Source of the DNA: Liopterus haemorrhoidalis
Taxonomy: Eukaryota > Arthropoda > Insecta > Coleoptera > Dytiscidae
NCBI GenBank assembly: GCA_963971575.1
Contig: OZ020619.1
Span: 21,892,813 to 21,956,812, forward strand
Direction of reading: 5' to 3'
Length of the DNA: 64,000 nt
Numbering within the stretch: the stretch's first letter is position 1; every line of letters starts with the position of its first letter. This document shows positions 35,061 through 47,263 of this stretch, piece by piece. Position numbers and translations under genes: made by a program. The notes below the pieces were generated by a model, which was not told the origin of the DNA, did not search any database, and saw only the letters and a program-made list of their open reading frames with translations.

Positions 35061-35078
35061 GCCCCACGTTGGGCGCCA
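35061..35078 (-). other. Primer binding site for tRNA-Lys
   Basis: The plus strand reads gccccacgttgggcgcca, which equals the last 15 bases of insect-type tRNA-Lys(CUU) plus CCA, so the element RNA (minus strand) would pair with that tRNA for all 18 bases. It lies six bases inside the 5' LTR. Identification of the tRNA is from memory of its T-arm and acceptor. Confidence 0.9.
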
Positions 35079-35084
35079 GAAATA

Positions 35085-38009
35085 TATAACGTATATTACG
35101 GCCAGACTCCAGCGCTATATAGTTGGCATACGCCAGCGTCCGCTCAGCTCTCTGATCGATCGCTAAAAACCTAAATGGGGAAAAATATGAATTCCGTAAC
35201 CACTGTGAAGTGACTCCAGTGGCTATCAGCTGTCCAGGGCAAGGTAGAAGGCCGCCAGCCCAGTCTAGAGGTAAATGTGACTATGCAGGGTGGTCCTGTA
35301 ATTATCAATGTCGATGTGCGGCCTAAAATTTATACGGCGCCAGTCACTTCGCTTCTATTGCCCTAAATTCTGGAAGAAAAATAAAACCCCAGGGGAAGGA
35401 ATAGAGTTCTCTTAATAGAAACACCAAAATTCTCAATAACTAAATTTATTAACAAAAAAATCAGTAACTAACAAATGGTAATAACAGAATAACTAATATT
35501 CGTTAAACGAATATTCAATACGCAAAATCTATAAACAAAGTAAATTATTCACTAAATGAATACTCAATACGCAAAATCTATAAACAAAATAAATTATTCA
35601 CTAAATGACTACTCAATACGCAAAATCTATAACCAAAATATTAAGAATTACAAGATCAATGACCAGTTGAATATTCCCTTTTTAGTTCGGAGTACGACAA
35701 AGTTAATACAAAAAAAAATAAATTATTTAATCTACGAGCAAAATATCTAAGTTAAATCCAAAATTTAGAAAACTAAGTACTCACAAATGGCCAAAGGAAA
35801 TTAAACAACTGAATCTTTAACCGGTAATTAATTACAATTTAAACTAACAACTGAATTACTTGCGGTATAAATACCCAGTAACATGTGATTGGATTACTTA
35901 TGCTACAACTGCCCTAGGGCTGCGTGAACTTTTGCACAGGAAGATTATACCACAGTGATTAATTACGTTGAAAAATGGTAACGGTATTCCGGTTGGCAAT
36001 ACCGTTAGGAAAAATCCGGAAGAGTTTTAGAATCGGAAAGCCAGCGCTTTTTCGAAAACCCGATTTAAATTTTTACTACAATTCTCTCTCGCCTTAACAC
36101 TATTGAAATCCCAATCCGTCTATTGGCAACGAAGTCGCGTTGATTCAAGAATCCATCGTTGTCAAGAGACTGACTCCACATATCCCCTTTTACTCTTAAA
36201 AAACCCGTGATACGTCAACAAAAAAATCTCCGCGAGATGCCAAAAAAAATTGACGACCACCCTACCCACTGACTCGACGGAAATGATCAAAATTTAAAAA
36301 AATTATCGAGACAAAAAAAAATTAAGGAAGACTGGTCAAAAAAATAAATAAAAAAAAAACGATGCTTGTGGCTGAGGTTCTGCCCGATTGAAGTTAACGT
36401 TAATTCCTCCCAAAATAATACAAACCCGATCCTCGATAACGTGAACAGCAAGTAACACGAATACTTGACCAGTAAGTATTCAAAGTAAGGAGTAACCTGC
36501 GTGTTTGAAAGCTAATTCACAACCTCCAGTTATCAAGGAAAATACTATACAGACAGACTGAATTTACATTACGCGGCAAAAATTAAAAATGAGCGATTCG
36601 TGAACCAAAAATTATTGTACCTCCAAAAATAAATACGGTGGCGACACGCCCAACCGTACACGCAACAGCGTACTCAATAAATCCAAAAACATATCTCAAT
36701 AACTCAAAAATATCTCAAGATACAACAAAACTTGAGAAACCTCAATGCATTTCAGCTAATAATACAGTACAAAAATAACACACACTTAATAATCATGGCC
36801 ATAACTCATAAGGGTGTACCAGACGCAGCCCTACACTATTAACGTTAAGAATCACAAAAAAAACATCCCCAAACGGGAATTCCAATACGTTAATAGGGCA
36901 GAGTCGCTTCTGTTACAAAATTTCAAACATTTCCAAAGTATACTCAGCTGAAACACAGTAATTCTCGCAACACCCTGTAGCAACAGGTCTCAATTGATAC
37001 AATAATTTTCACGCTACATCTTCCACGGATCGCTCCAAAATCGGCTCTTCAACCCTTACATGTGGGGGACAATAAATCTCGAAAGCAGGATCCTCGCTCG
37101 AGAAAGAATACTCAACTTAGGCCCGTCCATGTTGCCACTAAATTTACAAAATACAGAGAAATACTTTACATTAGAACACTGGATTATTCAAAACTGATCA
37201 GCGGGTAACACTGTATAAAAGAAACATACCTCGGTGTTTTAGTGGCGAAACGTCGTAACTCAATTGCCATCTAGGGGTAGAAAACTCCTAATTCCGACGT
37301 AAGTCGCGTTTTGCATTCCCAAAACATGATGTATCACGTGCCTTTTCCGCTTAGCGAATCCACAGGTGAACTGCATTATCTTCTCAAATAATTTTCACAA
37401 AAACTTGTGGAATAAAAATTTGGCACGTGTTACTGAGTCTCCACCCCTTAGGGAACCTCTATACTTCTTGAATTACGACATTGAAGAGACAAAATGGCAT
37501 TTAACATTCCATTATATATGTCCCCCCTTCACCACTATAACTGTCTAAAAGACACTAGACTCACGTGGGCAAAACCACGTGACTCAGACTGTTATCAAAA
37601 ATGACAACATTCTGTTTGATCGGCGTTAAAAATCACGAATGTCAACATTGTATTTTATTACAAGTTGTAAGTATGTTCCTTATATACGTAATACACGCTA
37701 ATAGTCTGTAATTTCCAGGTTCTAATGAAGTATTCATACTCCAAAATGCAAAAGAATGTGATTATTCCCATGTGTCAAAATGACATAACCTAAAAGTTTT
37801 GACAGAATACGAGAATTCAGATGTTAATTTATATTTCTGTAGCAAGAACGACTACTTTTAAGTAGATTGTCAGGAGGCTAGTCAGTTGTTTCGCACAAAT
37901 ACACAATACTGTATCCTTTAGTGAGAATAGCATAAGTTTTTGTACGTTAAGGTAGGTTACGTTAAGGTAGTTTTATAAGCAGTGTTGTCAGCTAGAATAG
38001 GCCGTAACA
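35085..38009 (-). repeat. 5' LTR of the non-autonomous retrotransposon
   Basis: A second copy of the 30449-33373 sequence, offset by 4,636 bases, which should contain the promoter of the element. The only difference I noticed is an a for g near 37847. It carries the same 49-bp tandem units (about 35506-35646). It ends at gtaaca, 38009, followed by the aatt duplication. Confidence 0.9.
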
Positions 38010-38013
38010 AATT

Positions 38014-39040
38014 ATGATATAATAAAGTGCCTTTTTCTTATGTTTTTTTTTTTTTAATATTTTATAGAATTATAGAAAGATTTATTAACTTTAAGTTAAC
38101 GTTTAACGTTTATATGACTACCAGTTTAATATAGCTTATATTTCATATAATAACAAAAATTTGAATAAAAGTTTATTAAAGGAAGCACTTTGTAAAGTTT
38201 CTCATATATATTTCAGTGTACTACAGTTTTGATTGTATTTAGTTGAGTTAGGATTCGAATATAGGCTATATGGCATCTCGAAATTATTATTTTAAGAGTG
38301 GGTTTCGGGGGAACGTTAACTGTAAAATTTGAAACATCTCACTTATTATGGCGTTAACAGCAAAAACGTAAATGACAAAGATATTGTTTGCGCCAATCTT
38401 GGGGTGTTCCGCCAAGACATGTTAAATATTAATTAATACTGTGCGCTACACATTAGTCTTTAATTCCGTTAATGTTTACAAACAAAGTTTAGATAAATAT
38501 TTAAAAAATCTTATCTTAATATTCATTTCCTGGCAAATTCTATAAGGCAACATATTCAAAGATTGGGCCCAAAAAATACCATTCCCGAGCACCATTTTAC
38601 TTCCTACGCCACTGCACTTGATTGAATACTAGTTTTTCAGATCTTTAATATTTAAATATTTTACTTTGTTTTTATATTTTTAACCAAACAAATGTGTAAT
38701 ACCGCTTGCGTAAATTAGTGGTTTCCAAACTTCTTCGATTATAAACCTACCCCTAAACCAGAAAAATTAATAGACCGTATAAATTGTTTCAGACTCCAAA
38801 AACACTCCTCAACTTTTTAACGAGCAGGGTAACCCCAACGCAACGAGGGTTTTATTTTACTATGTGAAAGAGTCGAATTAAATAAAATGTTGTAGAAAAC
38901 TATACGGTGGTAGACAACTTATCAAAAAAAAAAAAAAGCACTACTCTGATTTATTAACCCTGTAATCTTCTTTGGATGGATCTATTTCTATATGAATCTC
39001 AAAGGTGAATATAGATCCAAAAGGAAACTATAACTACGGC
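38014..39040. other. Unassigned AT-rich flank
   Basis: No coding frame. At about 38590-38612 cttcctacgccactg looks like one end of a hAT element without a partner. The rest shows nothing recognisable. Confidence 0.3.
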
Positions 39041-39204
39041 GGGTGTTTGTTAAGTCATTGCCTTTGATCAGAGATGGCGCTCAGATCACAGTCAAGTTTG
39101 GAATATTTTTGACATTTGCAATTTTTTGTAGAAATGCACACTAAGTTTCAAGTAGATCTGTAGTAGTAAACATCTCAGATAAACGGATATTTCATATCCT
39201 GTTC

Positions 39205-39725
39205 GAATATTTGGGCATGAAAAACCTATCGGTAAGATGGGTGCAACATCTGCACACAGTGGATTAAAATTGGAATAGCGTGACCATTTCGAAGCATTGT
39301 TTGAAAATGTGTAAGGGCAATCCATGTGAGTTGTTGGGGCGTTTCATAACCGGTGATGAAACATGGATGAAAGAACGGTTAAAACAGTGGATTTCTCCAG
39401 GCGAATGTACTATAAAGAAGGCAAAAGTGGTTCCCTCGGCCGCAAAGGTCATGGCTACGCTTTTCTGGGATTCGCAAAGCACAATCTTCATCGACTATCT
39501 GGAAAAGGGAAAAATGATCACAGGTCAACATTATGCCGCTTTATTGGATCGAATACACGCTGAATTAAGGAAAAAGCGACCCCATTTGGCGAAGAAAAAA
39601 GTTACACTATGACAATGCATCAGCCCACTTGTCCACAATTGTAACCGCACTGAACGCAATTGAACCTAAGTCACTGAGTTATAAGCCTATTTTGCAGTGT
39701 TTGCTTGCACGAGAAATCGTAGTTT
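39205..39725 (+). pseudogene. Mariner transposase pseudogene (first copy)
   Basis: The plus strand reads LGMKNLSVRWVQHLHT (linker, 39213 on), a stop, then TISKHCLKMC, FITGDETW (first catalytic aspartate), KQWISPGE, ATLFWDSQSTIFIDYL (second aspartate) and, in a different frame, HYDNASAHLSTIV (third aspartate). The frame changes in an A-run near 39597. Several residues between TGDETW and KQW, normally an HHYTP-like stretch, are deleted. So all three catalytic aspartates exist but the gene has a stop, a deletion and a frameshift. The open part is 39280-39612. Confidence 0.88.
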
Positions 39726-39839
39726 TTAGAAGGTTTAAGTTGTAATATGAGTAAAATGTATCGAGCTTAAATGTTAAAAAACAGCAATTGGTAAAAAAAA
39801 AAACAAAAAATTAATTTTTTAAAACTTTCATTTCATAGA

Positions 39840-41744
39840 CAGTGATGTAGGGGGTGGTAGCGCAAGGGGTCTTGCTCCCGCACTTTTTATTTGAAGCGGA
39901 GCGAGCCCCCGGAGTTTTTACTCCAGGTATTAAAAAAATCGAACGGCTGAAATCGATATCACTCGCCTAAAACCACCCTTCCTTTAATTACTTCTTTAAT
40001 TGAAATGCGCACATTACTGTTAACGCGTGAAACCAGGGAAGACCCCGAATTATATTTTGCGTGTTAACATATCTATGTACATACGGTCAGAGTATTGCGA
40101 ACAGCTGTAGCCAAACGCCAATTTGTTATGATTGTTTTTGCTTCATCTTCTGGTTTGTTGCTTGTGGTGTATCATTGCGTATGTTTTCTTTAAACTCCAT
40201 ATAATTTAAATATTAAAATGAGTGAAAAACGTAAACAGTAAACAATTTCTTTTTTAGTAAAAAAGCTAAAATTGTCCCGGAAAACAATGATAAAGATTGT
40301 AGAACATGATTCAATTAGATAATACCCTTTTCACACTAGATCTTTAAGATCGGATGTTAAAGTGAATGTGTCTTTAAACGCTAATGTGAAACCGTATGGC
40401 CTCGTCTAAATACAAGCCATGTTTAAGACAGAGATCTGCGTCTTAAACTTCGTCCGCATTGCCAACTTAATTTCTATTATAAAAAAATACTCCTTGAATT
40501 TGTGCTGTCAACATTTTATATTATCATAAACAAGAATACTGTATTATATCGACGTTATAAGAAGTTTATACTTATTGTTATAATAAAATTATTTATTTTA
40601 ATAATGTGTTTAATAAAATACAGAGCTACAATAATTGAGATAAAATGTATCGACTTACATGTTAATACAGGTGTAATATATTCTTTATTGTAGTGTCTTT
40701 ATTGTAGAATGAAATGAAATATCCTTATTTGTTTATAATAATTCAAAATGTGCGTCTGCGCAGACAGTTCAAAACTGGTAATTTCATGAGGGTAACTTAA
40801 GGACAAAATTACTGTAGCTGATGACAGCAACATAGATTTAAACATCAAGTGTGAAAGCATACCGATCTTAAACATCGGTGAACTTTAAGTTCGCTTGTTT
40901 TAAAGATCTAGTGTGAAAAGGGTATAAGAGTATACGACTGTTACAAATCTGCGCTAACAAGATAATGCCAGTGGCGGAGACAAATAAAATATTTTTAAAC
41001 CAAATGGCACAAAATATTATTAAATTAAACAAAAATTTTTATTGTATTAGTTAGGGACCGATTTAAAAGCAATATATTAAATATAAATGAAAAAATATAA
41101 ATATGTCAGTCATAAATGACAGAAGGCAATTTTCAAATTTTTCTACTTACGTCTTTCACTATCAAATAATTCATATTAAAAAATAAGATTTTAGATTAAA
41201 AGATGCATTCTAATAAAATAGATGTTTTATATAAACACGTTGAAAGCTCCTAACTCATACAAGACTTCTACGGCTATGAATGGCTATGAGTAACAAACCT
41301 AACACCCCTAATATAAGTAAATTAGACCCGTCCAGACGAATAATGGTTTCTGCACACTTTTATTGGTATACTCATCTCTGTTTGAATCAAGTTTTTTTTA
41401 TATTAACATTAACATCACAAGTAAAAGTATTGGTAGTATTAAATCTAAATCTGAGTCTACTTCCTCATTAAATATTGAAAATGAAAATTTGTCAGACAAA
41501 ATTAATGGTGATTTAATATTGAGAATGAATACTCGTTAAACAAAATTAACGGTGAATGTTCATCTTCCTGGCCAAATGTTTGGACAATAGATATGTGGAA
41601 AAAAAAAAGAAAAAATCTATCCATGGATTATACTGTTTTGCATTAAAACATTCCAACGTCCAGTACTGCCTATGGCGTATTTTGAAATTCCTTACGTGAG
41701 TGGGGGAGAGCTCCCGTATTTCTTCATTTAGCACTACACCACTG
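39840..41744. mobile_element. Possible decayed hAT element with nested MITE
   Basis: The ends CAGTGATGTAGG (39840) and CTACACCACTG (41744) are inverted (10 of 11), with 8-bp flanks ttcataga and ctcgtaga matching at 6 of 8. Near 41550-41640 the plus strand reads SSWPNVWTIDMW before a lysine-rich stretch and, one frame over, YPWII, which recalls the N-terminal part of some hAT proteins; this is weak. A TAA-flanked MITE sits inside at 40323-40924. Confidence 0.42.
40323..40924. mobile_element. TAA-flanked MITE with long perfect ends
   Basis: The ends TACCCTTTTCACACTAGATC and GATCTAGTGTGAAAAGGGTA are perfect inverted repeats of about 25 bp (continuing through tttaa), and taa flanks both sides (40320-40322, 40925-40927). 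The TAA duplication suggests PIF/Harbinger. The ends are so well preserved that the copy may be fairly young. No transposase-like frame. Confidence 0.85.
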
Positions 41745-42378
41745 CTCGTAGATATTACGTTTTTATCGCTTGCAACTATGTATCGCCTCACTTACTCCCT
41801 TAGTACGTGTACTCTACTTTGAAGACCACTGGCGTAAATTATCACGTGTTACATAAATCCGACCTTATAAATACCATTTATTACGTATTTGAGTTAATTC
41901 ATTAAAACCTGAACTACATATACCTCAGCTGTCTAGTCAGACCTTGAAATTTTGTAATGCTATAATGCATTATTTCAACGTATTTACATTCCTTTGAACT
42001 GTATTTTACACAATAATAAATGGATTCTCGAAATGTATTGTGACTTATGTCTAAATTGAATTATTCATATATACATACATTGCATATTATAGACATAATT
42101 CTTTAGGGCTTTGTACGTATGTAAACAACGGTATAAATATTGAATAGTCAGCAATAAAAAATTATTCTGTAAAAAAGTTTATTTCTACATTATTCAGAAC
42201 CAAACAAATTATGATTAATGAAACAGTAAATTTTTGGGAAAAGGTATTTTCACGTAAGTAGATAAGATTATTAGTGAATATAATATGTTGCAGTTTCCTT
42301 TTATTTACGGAAGAAAATACTTAAACATATTCTCAAACTTGTATTCAGAAGTCAGGTAAAAATAAATATATATATATA

Positions 42379-42744
42379 CAGGGTGAGTGGGGAGGAATGG
42401 GCCGAACTTCAGGAATGTATTGTAGATGTAAAAATAAGTAAAAGAAAACTCTAATGTTGCTGTGCGATTGTCTTTTATTTTCAAGTAATAACGTAATTAA
42501 AACACTTTCTATCGAACATCGGGCCGAACTTCAGGAATGTATTGTACATGTAAAAACAAGTAAAAAAAAAATCTAACGTTATTATACGATTGTCTTCTGT
42601 TTAATAAATAAATCATTAGTGTCATCCTGTTTATCATTAGTGTCAAATTAATTATTATTGTCTTCTGTTTAATAAGTAAATAAATAATAAATAATTAATA
42701 CAATACATTCCTGAAGTTCGGCCCATTCCTCCCCACTCACCCTG
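42379..42744. mobile_element. MITE with CAGGGTGAG ends and internal duplication
   Basis: Left end cagggtgagtggggaggaat and right end attcctccccactcaccctg are perfect inverses, extending about 45 bases through gggccgaacttcaggaatg, between TA dinucleotides (42377-42378, 42745-42746). A third copy of gggccgaacttcaggaatgt lies inside at about 42521 together with its following sequence, so the left arm has been duplicated at about 128-bp spacing. The TA target suggests a Tc1/mariner-type enzyme. Confidence 0.85.
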
Positions 42745-42750
42745 TATATA

Positions 42751-43740
42751 CAAGGTGTAGTCAAAAAGTTCGTGATTTTTTTTTTTTTAAATTACAAGAT
42801 AATATTTATTTATGTCCCCTTCAAAATAGTTCCCATCGGATATAATGCACTTATGCCACCTTTTTTCCAGTCTTCAAAACACTTCTGAAACGCAGTTTTT
42901 GGTATAGCGTTCAGCTTCTCCAGCAATTTTGCTTTTATTTCTTCAATGGTCGTTAAACGTTGTCCTTTCATCTTTGGGAAGAGAAAAAAGTCACATGGGC
43001 CAATATCTGGTGAATAGGGTGGTTACGGTATCATTACGATGCTATTTTGGACAGAAAAACTCGAACAAATAATGAAATATGAACTGATGCGTTGTCACGG
43101 TGCAATTTCCAAGAATTGTCCTTCCATAAATCTTGCCGATTTCTACGAATTGCTTCACGCTATAATATACAATACCACGATAATTGAAAAAAAAAAAAAA
43201 ACATTTGATCAAACTTAGCGTGCTTTTTTAGGTTTTGATTCATTTGGAAGCTTCCATTGAGATGATTAAGCCTTTGTTTCCATGTCATAACCGTGCATCC
43301 ACGTTTCGGCATCCGTTATGATGCGCTAGAGCAATGTTGAATCATTGACGACATCATCTATCATTTCCTTCGATAACTTCATTCACGACTTTTTTACGAC
43401 ACATTTTCTGCTCAAAATTTAACAATTTCGGAATAAATTTTTCTATCACTTGCTTCATGCCCAAAACATTAGTGAAAATTCCTTCGCATGAACCATAACG
43501 ACTTCTTCAACAACCTCTCTAGTTGTACTTCGACGGTTATCAAGAATTTTTTCTTAACATCTTCCACGTTTTTTCCGTTGATTGAAGTACTTGAAAGTCG
43601 TGAGGTACAGTCACACAAAAATTAATTTTCAGAGCAAACTGGGAAGCGCTCGTGCAGTAAAAAGTCAATCAAAATTTTTTCCGACTGTACTCGGATGGCA
43701 CAGCTTATGTGTCATTCACTCATAATACTCCCGTATTCTG
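42751..43740 (-). pseudogene. Mariner transposase pseudogene (second copy)
   Basis: The left edge caaggtgtagtcaaaaagtt, next to TA, is a mariner-type inverted repeat. On the minus strand pieces read ETWMHGYDMETKAQSSQWK (first catalytic region), LHRDNASVHISLFV (third aspartate) and PPYSPDIGPCDFFLFPKMKG then GQRLTTIEEIKAKLLEKLN (C-terminus). Stops and frameshifts separate them, for example near 43025-43040. The right-hand inverted repeat was not found. It is a different mariner lineage from the copies at 39.3 and 44.6 kb. Confidence 0.85.
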
Positions 43741-44489
43741 CGTAGTGCAGTGTCCAGCTTAAAATAGCCTGACAGTATATATGACTGACTTAAATGTGTT
43801 TTAAGTCAGTTTTACGTGTAATTTTGTCAATAAATTATTATTTATTTATTTATTAATATCTATGTTATTATATAATCTCCATAATAACCTTAAAATAATA
43901 TTAGTCTTTTGGTAAATTTTGGTAATAGGTACTAACAGTGACTGGAAACCAAATTTTTAATTTTATGTATTATCCGAATTTCTACGAGCAAGAATATGTA
44001 ATAATTTTTTAAAAAATATCATTCTTGTGTTACCAAGTTAATTTCTGTTTTTCTAGACTAATACCTGATCCAAAATGCATACTTAGTAGAATATAGTAAA
44101 CAGTGCCGGGGCAAAGGGTGTGCGAGCGGTGCTCCTGCAACAGGCGCTAAAGTCATGGGGCGCTGCGGTGGATATTTTTTATAGTTGTTATATCGAAGGT
44201 ATCATGTAGTGTCCTCGACCTTTTTTTACTCGTGACTTACTATTTACCCTGGTGGCCCTTTCCCATCCAGACTAGCTTAACCCATGATGTACAGATTTTT
44301 GTTTTCGTAGAACTCTATCAAAATAGTCATAACAATTCACTAATTGCAAAATTAGTGATTTTTATTTTATGGCTACACTAGGTTTACGAAGTATGTTTTA
44401 TGAAATTGATAATTGAATAGCAAGAATTTATTTTAAATTCAACGTTTTACTACAAAATTACATTAAATATTATTTTTTATGAATAGAAG

Positions 44490-44623
44490 CAAAACTAGGG
44501 ATAATAGGACCGGTCGAAACGTCACACTGACCACGGGGCTTTCATATCTATGACCGGCATTCTAGAAAATGACAACTTACCTTCTCGGCGCCTAGCTAGG
44601 CGTTTGGGAACCTATTATTTATT
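44490..44623 (+). repeat. 3' part of a SINE-like repeat
   Basis: This matches the stretch at 53115-53230: acgtcacactgaccac, attctagaaa and ggaacctatta in the same order, with a (tta)-rich tail. The tRNA-like head is absent. The neighbouring mariner copy inserted directly into its tail. Confidence 0.5.
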
Positions 44624-44625
44624 TA

Positions 44626-45522
44626 TTAGGTGTATAAATGAATAATCCAATTTTTTCAAGGTTTATTTTAAAAGAAAGTAAATTAAATTGTTCAATCAAA
44701 ATATTCGCTCTTGCTTTCTATAACTTTAAGCTATCTTTCAGGCAGCTGATGAATTCCATCTCGGAAAAATGTTACGTCTTTGGACACGATAAAGTCGTCA
44801 AGCCATTTTCGGATCTCATCCACTGATTGGAAGTGCATTCGCCGGGATTTACCCATGACTTTCTGCGTTTCGGATTGTCATAGAGTATCCATTTCTCATC
44901 GCCCGTAACGATTTTGCACAAGATAGACTTTCGACACTGCTTATTGAGAAGAGAAAGACACACTGTCCCTCATTGATTTTTCATGGTTTCAGTGAGTTCA
45001 TGCGGAACCCATTTTCCTTCTTTCCCATCTCATGTAGGCGTTTGGATATCGTTTGCTGCGTTACTTCCAACTGTTCTGCAAGCTCTTTTTGCGTTAGTGT
45101 CGAATTTTTAGGGAGCTGCTTCTCCAAAATCATTGTTGTCGCACTTTCGAGAGCCTCCAGGGCATTGTTTGTCGTTCAGACAGAAATCACCGCTTTTAAA
45201 CCGCTTAAAGCAAAATGCACACATATCGTACGATACAACACCTTCGCCGAGAAAGGAACAAATCGATTCGCACGCTCTTGCAGCATTTTTTCCTTTTTGG
45301 AATTCGTAAAGAATACAGTGTCGGATATGCACCTTATCTGTTGCTATTTTTGAATGTACTGAACTGAATACTTTTGAAGGTTATGTTTATACCAACTCTC
45401 ATTTTTAATAACTACATATATGTCAACACTATATAACCGCAAAAGAGCGGGAAAATCAATTGATTCTAAAATTAATTTCTTAACTGCTTAAAATAATTTG
45501 GATTATTCATTTATACACCTAA
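44626..45522 (-). mobile_element. Internally deleted mariner with intact ends
   Basis: Perfect inverted ends ttaggtgtataaatgaataa (44626) and ttattcatttatacacctaa (45522) lie between TA dinucleotides. The minus strand reads IRHCILYEFQKGKNAARACE (helix-turn-helix part), KWVPHELTETMK (the mariner WVPHEL motif), IVTGDEKWILYD (first catalytic aspartate) and WVNPGE, then jumps to SVDEIRKWLDDFIVSKDVTF at the C-terminus. The jump at about 44830 removes the second and third catalytic aspartates. At 897 bp it is about 400 bp shorter than a typical mariner, so it can only be moved in trans. Confidence 0.92.
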
Positions 45523-45895
45523 TATTATATTATTTAGTAGCAAAACTAGCTATACATTATCCAACCTGACTTTTTTTGCACTGATACGAAATACACTTGT
45601 TGAGTTTTAACCTGCACAACTTTATTTTCGACTAAATGATCCACGCGATCCAATGAATTTCGTCTTAGGGCTTTTTCTAAACAACGAATTTTAACAACTT
45701 TTCAAAACGAAGATCTTAGTTTTGTTATTTTATCTACTTTATCATGTTTCTCATTATCTGCACACTGCACAAACCTCATAATTTGAATAAAATGATTCGC
45801 AGAGAAATTAATTTTAGAGGCCCACTCAGAAGTTTCTGTGGTCCTCCTATATTCTGTTTTTTATTTGTGCCTCTTTTACTTGTTACTTTCTGGTA

Positions 45896-46273
45896 TTTGA
45901 AATATTGTATTTCAAATACTTCAACAAAATGCTCCTTGTATTTGGATTTACAAATACTTTCTCCGTGATAGTTGTATTTGCTATTTGTTGTTTGAAAGTA
46001 TCAGTATTTCAAAATTTCCTAGTATATAAAATATGTCCCTAGTATATATTTCATATATTTCCCTATTATTTCAAATATTTTCTAGTATTTCAAATAATTC
46101 TAGTATTTCAAATACATTTAAATTATTTGAAATACATTAGTTCAGATACTTTTAAAGTATTTGATATTTCAAATACTTTTATCAGTAAAGACTAATAGCA
46201 TTTGTTATGTCAAATACTTTGATGGGTATTTGGTATTTGAAATACTTTTACTGAGTATTTGGCACAGCTCTGA
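45896..46273. mobile_element. hAT-like end with TATTTGAAATAC repeats
   Basis: Some ten or more copies of tatttcaaatac/tatttgaaatac-type palindromes crowd this block, which stops at tttggcacagctctg (46273). In reverse this is CAGAGCTGTGCCAAATAC, a hAT-like terminus followed by subterminal repeats. The opposite end was not found, so the element is truncated at the left. Confidence 0.55.
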
Positions 46274-47170
46274 GCAATACCAAAAGGATTTGTTCAGATA
46301 TCTCGCACCAGGTGTCAAGTTCACTTGCCACGGCAGTGACACTAAAAGTTGACAAGAAAACGAACACCTACGAGAAACTTCCTAGAACGCTAGAAGCAGC
46401 CATAAACATCCAACTAACAACTAGAACTGTCTACTTTACGAACGAATCAGTGAAAGCATATTTACACATTTTTTGCATAAACATCGATTCACCTCTAACG
46501 AGCTGTCGACCAAGCCCTTTTTAATAGGACGCCTAGAACGGAATTTCTTTGAAGACATGCGTTTTTGAACCGTATACCTGGAAAGCAACCATGCAAAATT
46601 AGAGTTCGCGTGTTCCACTTGTAATGAACATATATGTACATTCGACCTTCCATTCATCAGAGATATTAAAGATAAACAAGATGTTTTCAATTATGAATTG
46701 AAGATAGAAAAAGAAAGTAAGTCAGGTGACCTTGATCGTCTTTTTGAAAGTAAATTACAGCTATTTAAATTTTAAAGAATTACCAACTACTGAATAATTA
46801 ACATTTAAAGTTAATATCTAACAACCAAATTAATTGAAGAAAATCGTTTGATGGCCACAGAAGTAATTATTAAGATTTGGACGCAATTATTCTTTTTAAT
46901 AAATATTTTCAAAACAGTCACATTAAGCAGCAAATGTATTCTACAGATCAGTCCAATCACGTGGTCCGTATGACGTCATCTTACGCCTTGGAGGTTTAAT
47001 ACATTGTTGAAGCCATATATCGGCGTGTTAATTATGCGATTTTCAGATTAGGATTATTTAAATATGTCACCTCTAATTGTGTTTAAAGTGTATATTTAAT
47101 ATTTCAATGAGAATGAATAAATTGTCAGGGTGTAAATCAGAGGTGGAATAAATATTTTTGAATTTTTTGT
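46274..47170. other. Unassigned region
   Basis: Several short frames (for example 46436-46690 minus) have no recognisable domain. No terminal repeats were seen. Confidence 0.3.
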
Positions 47171-47177
47171 CATACAT

Positions 47178-47178
<1 letters not shown>

Positions 47179-47230
<52 letters not shown>

Positions 47231-47231
47231 T
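47179..47231. repeat. (AAT)n microsatellite
   Basis: About 17 uninterrupted aat/taa units. It lies next to a pair of about 78-bp repeats and a second short aat run at 47416-47434, probably marking LINE tails. Confidence 0.9.
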
Positions 47232-47263
47232 GATTGATAATAATGATAATAATTGAAATTCGC

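Larger units (their letters stand above)
30449..38009 (-). mobile_element. Gag/pol-less LTR retrotransposon with giant LTRs
   Basis: Two direct repeats of 2,925 bp (30449-33373 and 35085-38009) flank 1,711 bp. A perfect 18-base tRNA-Lys primer site (35061-35078) lies six bases from the right repeat, a polypurine tract (33374-33387) abuts the left one, and AATT flanks the whole element (30445-30448, 38010-38013). So it reads on the minus strand, 5' LTR at the right. By eye the LTRs differ at one site (g/a near 33211 and 37847), so the insertion looks recent. The inside holds no gag, protease, RT or integrase, making it a non-autonomous derivative like the plant LARD elements. The tRNA-Lys site and 4-bp duplication fit a Gypsy-type helper. 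Confidence 0.9.

Noticed and set aside
44973..45353. 126-codon plus-strand frame
   Set aside because: It is the antisense shadow of the mariner transposase on the minus strand.
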